Assembly: GCF_003429005.1 (NCBI RefSeq)
Contig: NZ_QVQV01000013.1
Span: 62,001 to 126,000, forward strand
DNA length: 64,000 nucleotides
Origin: Paraburkholderia sp. DHOC27
GTDB lineage: Bacteria > Pseudomonadota > Gammaproteobacteria > Burkholderiales > Burkholderiaceae
Direction of reading: 5' to 3'
Shown: positions 54,832 through 64,000 of the stretch, in pieces
Layout of the letters: each line of letters opens with the position of its first letter
How positions within the stretch are numbered: the first letter of the stretch is position 1
Position numbers and translations under genes: made by a program
The notes under the pieces: generated by a model
Told to the model about the DNA's origin: nothing
The model's input: only the letters and a program-made list of their open reading frames with translations
Database searches by the model: none

Positions 54832-55959
54832 CTACTGTCCGAGCAGATTCTTCAGCGCGTTGCCGAGTCCCTTTACGGTATCACCCGCACCTTTCGCGAC
54901 GCCTTCCACGCTCACGCCCGTGGACTTCGCAAAGCCCGTGCCGAGCTTCATCAAAAAGTTGTCGTTGACCGAGAACTTCGGATCGCGCAGATTGCCTTCA
55001 AGGACGAAATGCACCGTGATGTCGCCTTTGCGCGACTTCAGCGCCGCAACCGCCAGCTTGGTGGGAATGGAGAGGAAGGTGTCGAGCGGGTTGCCGGTGT
55101 CGGCGAGTTGCAGGTTGTGCAAGACGACCGTGCCCGGCGCGTGCAACTGATAGTTGGTGACGGTGGACTGAACCGTCAGGTCCACCGTGCCGCCCGTGAT
55201 CTCGGCCTTGGCACCGGTCTTCTTGAGCAGATAAGGGTCGAGCATCACGATGTCCACACCTTGCAGCGTGCTCGTGGTTTGCGAGTCTTTGGTGGCAATC
55301 TTGATCCAGCCACCGAACGAGACCGTGCCGGTGTGCTGCGGACCGGCGATCGAGCCGTTGACCTCCACCGAAGTCGGTTCGGTCAGCGCCGGCAGGTGCA
55401 GATGGTCGACACTCGCAACCGCGTTCGTGACCGACACCTTGTACGCGGGTTTGCTCACCGTGAAATCGTAGAACTCGAACGTGCCATGCTCGAATCCGAT
55501 GTGGTCGATCAGCTTTTCGCGCGGCACGGTTGGGCTGCCGACACTGGCGGGAGTGGCGTTGTCTGGACGGTTGAGCGATTCCTTCAGGTTAGGCAGGATG
55601 TCGATGGAACCGCCGGCGGTCCGCACCACGGTCAGGTCGAAGCCGCTCACGGTGACCGAGCGGATGTGAATGCGCCGTTGCAGCAGATCGCGAATGTCCG
55701 GCACGATCGTGATCTGATCGGCGTGCAGCACATTGGGCGCGGGCCAGTCGGGCGGCGGCTTGAGGAGGACGTTGGTGAGGCGAACCGAGGTGAGGCCAAC
55801 GTCGATGCTATCGGCGCTGCCAAGCGGCCCCAACGCGGCGGTTACCCGCTGCTTCACTTCGAATTGCACGAAGTAGAGACCGCCGAGCACGACGACCACC
55901 AGCACCAGCACAATGGCGCCAACGGCAATGGCCACGCGTTTCGGAATCGACATCGCCAT
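54832..55959 (-). CDS. AsmA-like/DUF748-type envelope protein
   Basis: A 375-residue protein with one N-terminal membrane helix (VAIAVGAIVLVLVVVVLGGLYF) and a long beta-rich periplasmic part of the AsmA/TamB kind: INIRSVTVSGFDLTVVRT-like strands, IGFEHGTFEFYDFTVSKPAYKVSVTN, and a C-terminal Gly/Lys amphipathic tail. AsmA-like proteins help lipid movement to the outer membrane (family knowledge). Bona fide AsmA is larger; this is a small relative. Possible functional link to the mla genes is only speculation. Confidence 0.7.
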   Translation of the reverse strand: MAMSIPKRVAIAVGAIVLVLVVVVLGGLYFVQFEVKQRVTAALGPLGSADSIDVGLTSVRLTNVLLKPPPDWPAPNVLHADQITIVPDIRDLLQRRIHIRSVTVSGFDLTVVRTAGGSIDILPNLKESLNRPDNATPASVGSPTVPREKLIDHIGFEHGTFEFYDFTVSKPAYKVSVTNAVASVDHLHLPALTEPTSVEVNGSIAGPQHTGTVSFGGWIKIATKDSQTTSTLQGVDIVMLDPYLLKKTGAKAEITGGTVDLTVQSTVTNYQLHAPGTVVLHNLQLADTGNPLDTFLSIPTKLAVAALKSRKGDITVHFVLEGNLRDPKFSVNDNFLMKLGTGFAKSTGVSVEGVAKGAGDTVKGLGNALKNLLGQ

Positions 55960-56200
55960 GCATGCCTCCTCGTATCTGCGCTCGGCCGCGCAGCTTGCCG
56001 CTTATCGGTTATTTGAACAGGTGGGCGAGGCCTCGCCCACCTGCAGTACGCAGTGAACTTGCATCAAGCGCACTTTAACGTGTACCTCAACGTGCTTCGT
56101 GCTGCGCGTGAGCGCGCCACCCGCTCATGTGTTTCGGCTCGCAAAGCCCGGCGCACCTCGCGATGCGCCTCATCGAGCGGCGCGACGCTGATCGCTTACA

Positions 56201-57865
<1,665 letters not shown>

Positions 57866-58137
57866 TTGCTTGCAGTAGACGTTGACGCCGCCGGCCACCG
57901 GGGGCGAGCGGTCGTGGGGTGAATGGGGATCCGGTGTTGCCGGCTCCCGGCCGCAGCGGGCGTGTCGCCGAGACAGTCGACGTGGCAGCGCGCGGGGCGG
58001 GAAGAGGTGTCATTGTACTTCGGGGCGCGGCGGCGCAGTCAGTCGGCCGAACGGCATATTCCCGTGGCAGCGCGCCGGGGTTAGTCTCTGGTGAGATGAC
58101 GCCCCGGCGCCACTGGGATGTCAGGATCCAGCCCGGC

Positions 58138-58470
58138 TCAGAGCCATGCTGCCACGCCGCCATGCCGCGAACAGGTGCCGCTGTGGTGCCGGCTGAAGCT
58201 GTAAGAGCCGTCGCGGCAACGGGCCGTAGCGCCCTCAGGTACCTCGCCGGAGAGCGAGCGGGCCGGCGCGTGTACCAACTGGCCGCCATGATTGATGTAC
58301 GCGCGGTGGTTGCTGAGATTGGCTTCGTCGGCTGTCGAGTCGGGTCCGACGTATGCAAAGGCCGGTGCGGCTGCGAAAAGCAACGCGGTGACGCCTGTAA
58401 CGATCATGGCGGTGGCGCTCGAAAACTGCGGACGGCGGCTCGAGTGATGCCTGTGAGTGATGCCTGTCAT
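58138..58470 (-). CDS. Secreted DUF3761-like protein
   Basis: A 110-residue protein with a signal sequence (hydrophobic MIVTGVTALLFAAAPAFA, cleavage after AFA about residue 39) and a short mature part ending in CRDGSYSFSRHHSGTCSRHGGVAAWL-type sequence, the DUF3761 motif C-x-D-G-x-Y-S-x-S ... G-T-C-x-H-H/R-G-G-V-x-x-W. Two Cys may form a disulfide. Function unknown. An alternative start at the second Met (residue 22) would give a better signal peptide. Confidence 0.72.
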   Translation of the reverse strand: MTGITHRHHSSRRPQFSSATAMIVTGVTALLFAAAPAFAYVGPDSTADEANLSNHRAYINHGGQLVHAPARSLSGEVPEGATARCRDGSYSFSRHHSGTCSRHGGVAAWL

Positions 58471-58615
58471 GGAAAGGAAAGACGATAAATGAAAATGGTT
58501 GGCCGGTTGCGCGTCCGCTTTGGTATTGAACGGATCGCATGCCGGCGGCGTGTTTCGAGGCCGGCGAACCGTACCACGGAGGTCCGGTTTGCAGATGTAC
58601 TAGTCAGGAGTCCAG

Positions 58616-59584
58616 ATGCCTCGTTCGATGTGGTTGGCCTGTTTGATGACACTTCTCTCCGTGTGGCTGGCGGGTTGCGCAACGCAGTCTGTGAGTCCTG
58701 GCGCGGGCGCGGTCACCGCGTTGCCGCGCATCATCGCGCATCGCGGCGGCACGGGTGACGCGCCTGAAAACACTCAGGAGGCGGTGCGCCTTGCGCTCGC
58801 GCATCATGCCGATGCAATCTGGTTGACCGTGCAGTTGAGCAAGGATGGCGTGCCGGTACTGTACCGGCCGGCGGATCTGTCGGCTTTGACGAACGCCAAG
58901 GGAGCGGTATCAACGTATTCGGCGGCGGAACTGGCGAACGTCAATGCGGGCTGGACGTTCCGTCAGAGAGACGGGCAGGGTGTCGACGCTTATCCGTACC
59001 GTCGGCATCCGGTGGGCATCCCCACATTACGCGAAGTCTTGCGTGCCATTCCAGTGAACACGCCGGTCGTGCTAGACATGAAAGCGCTGCCCGCTGAGCC
59101 ACAGACGCGGGCGGTTGCGCAGGTGCTCACCGAAGAGAATGCGTGGTCGCGCGTGATGATCTACTCCACGGAAACCGACTACCAGCGCAGCTTCGCCGCT
59201 TACCCGCAGGCAAAGATGTTCGAATCGCGCGATGCAACCCGGACCCGGCTCATGCGCGTTCTGCTCGGCGGCGGCTGTGTCGATCCGCCGCCTGGCAACG
59301 CACTGGCGGCGTTCGAGTTTCATCGTGATGTGACCGTCACCGAACAGTTCACCTTAGGCGAAGGTCGCTCGGAGGTGCATGCCACACCGTGGACGCCCGC
59401 TAGCGTGGCGTGTTTCCGCAAGAATCCGGGTGTGTACCTCGTGGCGATCGCGGTGAACAATACCGCCGACTATCGCGCGGCGGCTTGCCTTGGAATGGAC
59501 GCAGTGCTGGCGGATTCACCCGCTACGATGGTGCCGGTTCGTGCGGCCTTGAGTTTGCCGCTGCAATGTAAAGCAGAGAGGTGA
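58616..59584 (+). CDS. GDPD-family lipoprotein with altered active site
   Basis: A 322-residue lipoprotein (lipobox LAGC, Cys21) with the glycerophosphodiester phosphodiesterase barrel: IIAHRGGTGDAPENTQEAVRLAL at the start is normal. The next motif reads DAIWLTVQLSKDGVPVLYRP where active enzymes have A-D-x-I-E-x-D-V-x-x-T-x-D-G-x-x-V-x-x-H-D. The metal-binding Glu and Asp are Trp and Thr, and the second catalytic His is Arg. DMKALP replaces the usual E-x-K. The protein is probably an inactive or repurposed member. Alone; on the opposite strand to its neighbours. Confidence 0.8.
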   Translation: MPRSMWLACLMTLLSVWLAGCATQSVSPGAGAVTALPRIIAHRGGTGDAPENTQEAVRLALAHHADAIWLTVQLSKDGVPVLYRPADLSALTNAKGAVSTYSAAELANVNAGWTFRQRDGQGVDAYPYRRHPVGIPTLREVLRAIPVNTPVVLDMKALPAEPQTRAVAQVLTEENAWSRVMIYSTETDYQRSFAAYPQAKMFESRDATRTRLMRVLLGGGCVDPPPGNALAAFEFHRDVTVTEQFTLGEGRSEVHATPWTPASVACFRKNPGVYLVAIAVNNTADYRAAACLGMDAVLADSPATMVPVRAALSLPLQCKAER

Positions 59585-59697
59585 GCGCATGCGGTTTGTT
59601 GCCAGGGGCGTTTGCGAAACGGTTCTGAAAACCGATGCGACAGTGCGCCCACTGCGGCATCGGTCATCTACGCAATCAGCAAATCGCCGTCAGCGCG

Positions 59698-60591
59698 TTA
59701 CTTGGCAACCTGATCGCGCCAACGGTACTGCTGCTGCCAGCCAAGCAGGCGCTTGAGCTTCTCGTTGCTCAGCAAGGTTTCGAACTCGCCGAGCGGCTTT
59801 TTCACCGGTACGTCCGGATAGAAACGCTTGAGCAGTTCGGCCGTGGGCAGATCGGATGAAACGTCGTCGGCGGCCACGTTCATCACCTCGAAGCCGAGGC
59901 CATCTTTCTCGATACCGAGGCGGCACGCGGTCGCCAGATCGCGGCCGTCGATATAGCTCCACGCAATGCGCTTGCGCAGTGCCGGATCTTTCAACCACGT
60001 CGGGAATTTGGCGTAATCGCCCGGGTCGAGCACGTTACCGATCCGGAAGCAGTAAATGTCCGCGCCGGTGCGGGCGTGGAAGGCCTTGCCCGTCACTTCG
60101 TTGATGACCTTCGAGGTCGCGTAGCTGTCCATCGGATCCACCGGATAGTTCTCGTCCAGCGGGAAGTACGCCGGGTCGCGGTGCCGATGCGCGAACACCA
60201 CGCCATAGGTCGTTTCGCTCGAAGCGAGGATCACCTTCTTGATGCCATATTTAGAGGCCGCGTCGAGCACGTTGTACGTGCCCATCACGTTGATCCGGAA
60301 CACCTCGTTGTCGGTCGTGACGAGAATGCGCGGAATGGCGGCGAAGTGGACGATTGCGTCGACGGGTTTCGGTTCGATGTCGGCGTCGAACTCCTTCGGC
60401 GTCGTGCTCGAAGCCAGTGCGTTGAACACCTGGCCTGCGTCCGTCAGGTCCGTAATCAAGGTGCGGGCGGTCTGCTTCGCCATCGGCACGCGGTCGAGGT
60501 TCAGCACTTCGTAACCGTGCGCCACGAGGTCTTCCACCACCCACTTGCCGGCCAGTCCGCTACCGCCGGTGACAATCACTCGCTTCGTCAT
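59698..60591 (-). CDS. NAD-dependent epimerase/dehydratase (extended SDR)
   Basis: A 297-residue extended short-chain dehydrogenase. Rossmann motif VTGGSGLAGKWV, NAD region VHFAAIP, and catalytic Ser-Tyr-Lys in ILASSETTYG and YATSKVINE. FRIGNVLDPGDYAKFP and SYIDGRDLATACRLGI follow. It is close to UDP-glucose epimerase-like and uronate dehydrogenase-like proteins; the substrate is unknown. Two matching 16-bp palindromes lie 73-151 bases upstream. Confidence 0.85.
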   Translation of the reverse strand: MTKRVIVTGGSGLAGKWVVEDLVAHGYEVLNLDRVPMAKQTARTLITDLTDAGQVFNALASSTTPKEFDADIEPKPVDAIVHFAAIPRILVTTDNEVFRINVMGTYNVLDAASKYGIKKVILASSETTYGVVFAHRHRDPAYFPLDENYPVDPMDSYATSKVINEVTGKAFHARTGADIYCFRIGNVLDPGDYAKFPTWLKDPALRKRIAWSYIDGRDLATACRLGIEKDGLGFEVMNVAADDVSSDLPTAELLKRFYPDVPVKKPLGEFETLLSNEKLKRLLGWQQQYRWRDQVAK

Positions 60592-60663
60592 CTGCCTTGC
60601 TCCTTGTCAGGTTCAGGTGAATCGGGGTTTATCTCATCGTAGACGTTTCCGGTCCTGCGTTTC

Positions 60664-60679
60664 TGTGACGAACGTCATA
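60664..60679. promoter_or_regulatory. Operator-like palindrome A, upstream of the SDR gene
   Basis: Core TGACGAACGTCA (60666-60677). On the minus strand the 16-bp site reads TATGACGTTCGTCACA and differs at one position from site B at 60727. Confidence 0.7.
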
Positions 60680-60726
60680 GTCGGACAGCCGCGTCCGCTA
60701 ACCTCGGGAGAACCCCAATACGTTTG

Positions 60727-60742
60727 TATGACGTCCGTCACA
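60727..60742. promoter_or_regulatory. Operator-like palindrome B, upstream of the SDR gene
   Basis: TATGACGTCCGTCACA, core TGACGTCCGTCA. Inverted copy of site A; centre-to-centre distance 63 bp, six helical turns. The rest of the 321-base gap (60592-60912) shows no gene. Confidence 0.7.
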
Positions 60743-60912
60743 GTTTCCGGCGGCGCTCTGCTGACAGAGGACACACCTTACGTCAGCCGGAGCCACAAGT
60801 TTGATCGGAACATGGCGAATGGTGCGCATCGCATTGCTATCGAGCTAGGCGAACAGGCAGTTATCGACGGCGAGCGCGTGACGGTTGCGCGTGCTGTGCG
60901 GCACTGGCTGCG

Positions 60913-61296
60913 ATGGTATTCCTGGGCGCGTGTGCTGCCACACCGCCCGGTGCAAGCGCGGTGGCGGTGCCTGCTGAACGCGCGCACGCGTACGGCGAGA
61001 AGCCGCAAGGCCCGGATTTCGGTACGGTGATTTTCACGCGCGATAGTTCGATGATCGGTGCCGCGCTTGCCATGAAGATGAGCATTGACGGCAAGCCGGT
61101 GGCCGACGCGCGAAGCGGTGAGCGGGCCACTCTTTACGTGCCTGCCGGTGAGCACATCGTAAGTGCGAAATCTGGAGTAAATCCGCGTAAGGATGTAGAG
61201 GCGGTGGTGAAGCCCGGTGCAACGCGATACTGCCGGCTCACCATACACGATTCAGGTGTGACAGACATTGATCCCACGCTGCCGGATGGCGAGTGA
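60913..61296 (+). CDS. DUF2846-like putative lipoprotein
   Basis: A 127-residue protein. The part from residue 35 (FGTVIFTRDSSMIGAALAMKMSIDGKPVADARSGERATLYVPAGEHIVSA in pieces) resembles DUF2846, a beta-sandwich domain of periplasmic lipoproteins. MVFLGACAATPPG holds a lipobox (LGAC), but the signal peptide is too short and lacks basic residues. Upstream codons in this frame encode more hydrophobic sequence (ALAA) but have no ATG, GTG or TTG, so the true start may have been lost by a frameshift or be non-standard. Confidence 0.62.
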   Translation: MVFLGACAATPPGASAVAVPAERAHAYGEKPQGPDFGTVIFTRDSSMIGAALAMKMSIDGKPVADARSGERATLYVPAGEHIVSAKSGVNPRKDVEAVVKPGATRYCRLTIHDSGVTDIDPTLPDGE

Positions 61297-61620
61297 GCAT
61301 GACCACGCACGCGTGTCGTGGCTCTAGCGCGGCAAAGGGATTGCAAGTGAATGCGTGCGCCACGAAGTTCTATCACGAGCGGTGCGGCGGCGCGGTGCCG
61401 TGGGAGATTTACGGTGATGCGGTGATTGTGCCTGATGCGGACTTCGCGCCACCCCACATGCGCGATCTTTGCTTATGAGTCACGTGCGCTCGTGGTTCAA
61501 CGAATCCGATGACAATCAGAATTCATCTTGATGAGCGCTGCGAGGCGGCGAAAGAATATACGAGATGGTGGACAGGTTACATTTAGCGCTTCGCCTGCTT
61601 ACCCGTGCCGCTCCACGAAC
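61297..61620. other. 324 bases with no firm gene
   Basis: A 60-residue frame (ATG 61299 to 61478, MTTHACRGSSAAKG, ending MRDLCL) has no recognisable motif and no good ribosome site; it could be a decayed gene. Base composition drops in GC from here on. Nothing else seen. Confidence 0.4.
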
Positions 61621-62070
61621 ATGACTTACCACGCCGTTACCGTCACACTTGAAAACATTAGCGGCATTGTCGCCGTGAAAGACAAATACAATTCGACAAC
61701 GCAGAGCCTGACATTCAATGTCACCATTGCGGGAAAGCGTCAATATGCCGTGGTGATACGGGGCAATCCCCGCCTTGATAACGGCACAGTCGTGACTGCG
61801 GTTCTGGGTGATCCTGAGAACTGGCAAACATTATTAGGGTGGCTTAATCACACCACAGGCGAGATTTGCGGCGTCGAATCGCCCGGTGCGCGGGTTGCCA
61901 TGTGCGCGTTTTCGATCCTGGTCGGAGTCGTGTTTTTCCTTCGAGCGCTACGCCCGGATTCTAGCGCGGTCGTCATGACTGTTCTGCTTGGTACTGCTGC
62001 GGTAGGTAACGCGTGGGCACTTCTGGCGCTGCGTAGGTCTCTTGCCGTCTATCGACTGTTAAAGCCCTAA
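61621..62070 (+). CDS. Unrecognised membrane protein, 149 residues
   Basis: Not a family I recognise. Residues 1-95 are a soluble, beta-rich part (TYHAVTVTLENISGIVAVKDKY, LTFNVTIAGKRQYAVVIRGNPRL, NGTVVTAVLGDPENWQTLLGW), and the C-terminus has two membrane helices (about 98-115 and 120-137). The frame extends back to 61528, but ATG 61621 starts the credible sequence. It faces the minus-strand operon 62185-63779, with the terminator of that operon between. Composition is slightly less GC-rich than the core genes. Confidence 0.55.
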   Translation: MTYHAVTVTLENISGIVAVKDKYNSTTQSLTFNVTIAGKRQYAVVIRGNPRLDNGTVVTAVLGDPENWQTLLGWLNHTTGEICGVESPGARVAMCAFSILVGVVFFLRALRPDSSAVVMTVLLGTAAVGNAWALLALRRSLAVYRLLKP

Positions 62071-62121
62071 GTGTCTTCGGCTTAGCGTTGCGCCTACTTT
62101 CTGATAGATATGTTAGAAAAC

Positions 62122-62146
62122 AAAAAAGCCCGCACAGAGCGGGCTT
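62122..62146 (-). terminator. Rho-independent terminator of the minus-strand operon
   Basis: On the minus strand, AAGCCCGC, 5-base loop, GCGGGCTT, then six T (stem 62139-62146 with 62126-62133). It follows the stop of the gene at 62185 by about 40 bases. The plus strand has A/T on both sides, so it may work both ways. Confidence 0.85.
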
Positions 62147-62184
62147 AAATAACCTTGAATGTTTTACGTTGCGCTCTCCATGTT

Positions 62185-62571
62185 CTAGTGTGAGCCAGTA
62201 ACGTTCGCGATGATCCACTGTCTTGCTACACTGCGACGCATCAGCAAGAGGGCAATCACGCGAACCCATACACATGCGGCGATTAGCGCTATGGCCCACA
62301 ATCCCAATGCGTTGAGATATACCCCGCCCGCTATAGTCCAGAGAAGGCTACCGGCTGCGATCCACTTTAGTAACCCGTAACCCCGGCTTTGTCGTTTGAG
62401 CGCCCAATACAATGCAAGTGGGTTGGCTATCAGGCACGCGAAGACCGCCAGAAGCCCCCCCGAGGATAAAGAGCAATAACAGAGCATCGTAATTACAACA
62501 ATCGCTTCGCAGAGGAAGGCAATTAAGAATCCGAGCAGCGAGGCCCGAATGGAGCGCGGCATCGTAATCAT
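62185..62571 (-). CDS. Unrecognised four-helix membrane protein
   Basis: A 128-residue protein with four predicted membrane helices (about 10-32, 36-57, 67-86, 88-112) joined by short basic loops. No family recognised. Its ATG comes two bases after the stop of the gene before it, so it is translated with that gene. Position as the last, all-membrane partner of a protein with a hydrophobic core is what an immunity or anchoring protein would show, but this is inference. Confidence 0.6.
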   Translation of the reverse strand: MITMPRSIRASLLGFLIAFLCEAIVVITMLCYCSLSSGGLLAVFACLIANPLALYWALKRQSRGYGLLKWIAAGSLLWTIAGGVYLNALGLWAIALIAACVWVRVIALLLMRRSVARQWIIANVTGSH

Positions 62572-62573
62572 GA

Positions 62574-63329
62574 CTATCGGAATTTTGTGGTCGTGCAGTA
62601 TTGCATGCCGCTAGTCATGTCACTCCACTGCTGTTCTTTAGCCAGATATTGACAGTAGTTTTCCTTGTACATGCTTTCGCTCACCGGCGTAAGGCTGCCT
62701 GGAACGGGGGAGCCTGAAATAATAAAATAAGCCCCCGAAGCACCTTGGTCGCTCATGCAGGCAAACAAGCCTTTTGAAAACATAATCTCGTCATAAGTAT
62801 AAAGATTGTAACCATTTCCGACGCCAGCGCTTCCCCAATAAAGGGATGCGCTCGCGGTTGACGCGGGCTTCGTAAGCTGAAGCTGATTTGCGACAAGATT
62901 GCCGAGCATTATCTTTACCGAGTTAAAGTATGGCTGCATTGCCGCCTGAAGGTCAGCAGCCAATACGATCGCGCCGACCGCCGCCGCCGCACTTGGCCCG
63001 ATTTCTGCGAGTGCCAGCACAGTCAATACGATTGTTCCACTCGCACTTACAAGCGTTAGCACATCGCCTGAATTCACCTTTTTATTAGGGTCTTTCCAGT
63101 CCACCATGATTTTGGTCAATGCGGTTGTTGCCACCAGGCCATTTGTCATGACGCGGATAGGCTGGAGCATTTGTGTGACATTGGTCACGGTTGCAACGAG
63201 CGTGGTGCCCGTTTGCATGATCGACAGTGAATCATTTGGGTTCTGGGCAACGCCCATTAATGCCTGGTACGTTCCCATATTGTTCGAGCCTGCTTCCATC
63301 ACCTGCACTACCAGTTCTGCTTTTGCCAT
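62574..63329 (-). CDS. Unrecognised protein with a hydrophobic core, 251 residues
   Basis: No signal peptide. Residues 1-75 are helical with GTYQALMGVAQNPNDSLSIMQTG; residues 88-127 are a long hydrophobic stretch (LTLVSASGTIVLTVLALAEIG, AAAAVGAIVLAADL) after the charged VDWKDPNKKVNSGD; the C-terminal half is Ser/Tyr-rich and has three Cys (191, 226, 245). The core resembles the central hydrophobic region of RTX-type or contact-delivered toxins in general character only. Its ATG directly abuts the stop of the upstream Tat-protein gene. Confidence 0.6.
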   Translation of the reverse strand: MAKAELVVQVMEAGSNNMGTYQALMGVAQNPNDSLSIMQTGTTLVATVTNVTQMLQPIRVMTNGLVATTALTKIMVDWKDPNKKVNSGDVLTLVSASGTIVLTVLALAEIGPSAAAAVGAIVLAADLQAAMQPYFNSVKIMLGNLVANQLQLTKPASTASASLYWGSAGVGNGYNLYTYDEIMFSKGLFACMSDQGASGAYFIISGSPVPGSLTPVSESMYKENYCQYLAKEQQWSDMTSGMQYCTTTKFR

Positions 63330-63779
63330 TTATTCCGCCTTCGATTCTGTATTCCAGGGAGCTATTGAGTTCACCGTTGCGCTAACGGATGGTGCAATTG
63401 ACGGACCTGAGCCGACGACATACCGATAATAGAGTTGTGCATTGCCGATTTTTGGAAAATAAACCGGCTGGGCAATAAAGGAATTTGATTGTGAGAACGT
63501 TAGCGACACCGTGTCGATAAGCTGCGAGAAAGCTCTGTCGGTGGATATCTGTAATGCACCAGCGATATCGCTTGTCGGGTCATCGTAATTGATGAGGCGG
63601 GCCCAGAATATCCACGCTCCATCATCGCGTTTTAGCGCCGTGGCGCCGTTTGTTAGCGCGTACCCACGTTGAGCCGTCGCCGGAATCTGAGGAGATGCAG
63701 GAGCCGCCCGGGTCAGCTGTGACGCGATACCTGCAAGCGAGAATGCAGAGGTACGCAAGAATAATCGTCTGTTAGTCAT
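63330..63779 (-). CDS. Tat-signal exported protein, 149 residues
   Basis: A 149-residue protein with a twin-arginine signal (NRRLFLRTSAFSLAGIAS, cleavage near residue 26). The mature part is beta-rich (DGAWIFWARLINYDD, ALQISTDRAFSQLIDTVSLTFS, AQLYYRYVVGSGP) and looks like a fibronectin/purple-acid-phosphatase N-domain type sandwich, though I cannot assign a family. First gene of a three-gene operon; stop codon TAA abuts the ATG of the next gene. Confidence 0.65.
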   Translation of the reverse strand: MTNRRLFLRTSAFSLAGIASQLTRAAPASPQIPATAQRGYALTNGATALKRDDGAWIFWARLINYDDPTSDIAGALQISTDRAFSQLIDTVSLTFSQSNSFIAQPVYFPKIGNAQLYYRYVVGSGPSIAPSVSATVNSIAPWNTESKAE

Positions 63780-63935
63780 TGCTTTTCTGGTTGCGTTGTT
63801 TTCGTTGTTTGACAGATGTATCGTTGCTGCGATTGAAAACGTAGCACCCGTTTGAAGAGCATCAAATCAGTCAAATCTGAAAAATACTCGGACTATGCGA
63901 TTTGCATAACAATCGTCTGACCGCGCACACCGACG

Positions 63936-63961
63936 AAAAAAAAGCGCGATTTCTCGCGCTT
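63936..63961 (-). terminator. Terminator of a gene beyond the window
   Basis: On the minus strand AAGCGCGA, 4-base loop, TCGCGCTT, then eight T (stem 63942-63949 with 63954-63961). It implies a minus-strand gene entering from beyond 64000. A frame with stop at 63983-63985 and five codons to the window end would fit, but is too short to name. Confidence 0.75.
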
Positions 63962-64000
63962 CTAGTCGTTCACTTGCCTCTCTTATTGAGGCGGCGACTT

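Noticed and set aside
61299..61478. 60-residue open frame as a gene
   Set aside because: No motif, weak ribosome site, and unusual composition; kept only as part of an intergenic note.
63983..64000. C-terminal codons of a minus-strand gene at the window edge
   Set aside because: Five sense codons are not enough to support a gene call; the terminator beside it is the stronger evidence.

Overview
The window is GC-rich, densely coded chromosomal DNA from a Burkholderiales bacterium, most likely Paraburkholderia or Burkholderia (inferred from gene order and protein character; no search was run). Supporting points are the single mla operon that contains mlaA, the split his operon with a short HisG and an embedded marC, petABC followed by sspA-sspB, and the many MFS carriers typical of the genus. 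No insertion sequence, integrase, CRISPR array, rRNA or origin was seen.

Layout. 0.1-2.4 kb: thiS-thiG-thiE, thiazole synthesis and coupling for thiamine. 2.5-6.8 kb: mlaF-E-D-A-C-B, retrograde phospholipid transport that keeps the outer membrane asymmetric. 7.0-10.4 kb: a two-gene ABC-2 exporter, ibaG (BolA family) and murA. 10.4-18.6 kb: hisG-D-C-B, marC, hisH-A-F-I-E, translationally coupled to murA by a 4-base overlap. 18.7-21.4 kb: a small membrane protein, a HIT hydrolase and tatABC. 21.6-27.9 kb: a DegS-like protease facing a Nif3 protein, then petABC (cytochrome bc1) and sspA-sspB. 27.9-28.0 kb: tRNA-Thr(TGT) with its own promoter and terminator.

28.2-44.5 kb is mixed: methyltransferase-like proteins, an HI0933-type flavoprotein, four carriers (three MFS, one APC), a TetR regulator with clear operators facing one MFS gene, a nitroreductase, a YegD-type Hsp70, a cold-shock protein with a long leader, and YgiD dioxygenase. 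44.6-49.1 kb is a minus-strand housekeeping run: hemA-prfA-prmC-grxD-ubiX. 49.2-57.9 kb: an orphan OmpR-type regulator, a small GlsB-like membrane protein, aminopeptidase P, an isochorismatase-like and a HAD hydrolase, another MFS carrier, an AsmA-like protein and EttA.

58-64 kb is the accessory end. It holds a DUF3761 secreted protein, a GDPD-family lipoprotein that lacks key metal ligands, an SDR epimerase behind two matching palindromes 63 bp apart, a DUF2846-like lipoprotein, and a three-gene minus-strand operon (Tat-exported protein, hydrophobic-core protein, four-helix membrane protein) beside an unrecognised membrane protein. That last group is the best candidate here for something undescribed; a toxin-immunity or export role is a hypothesis only.
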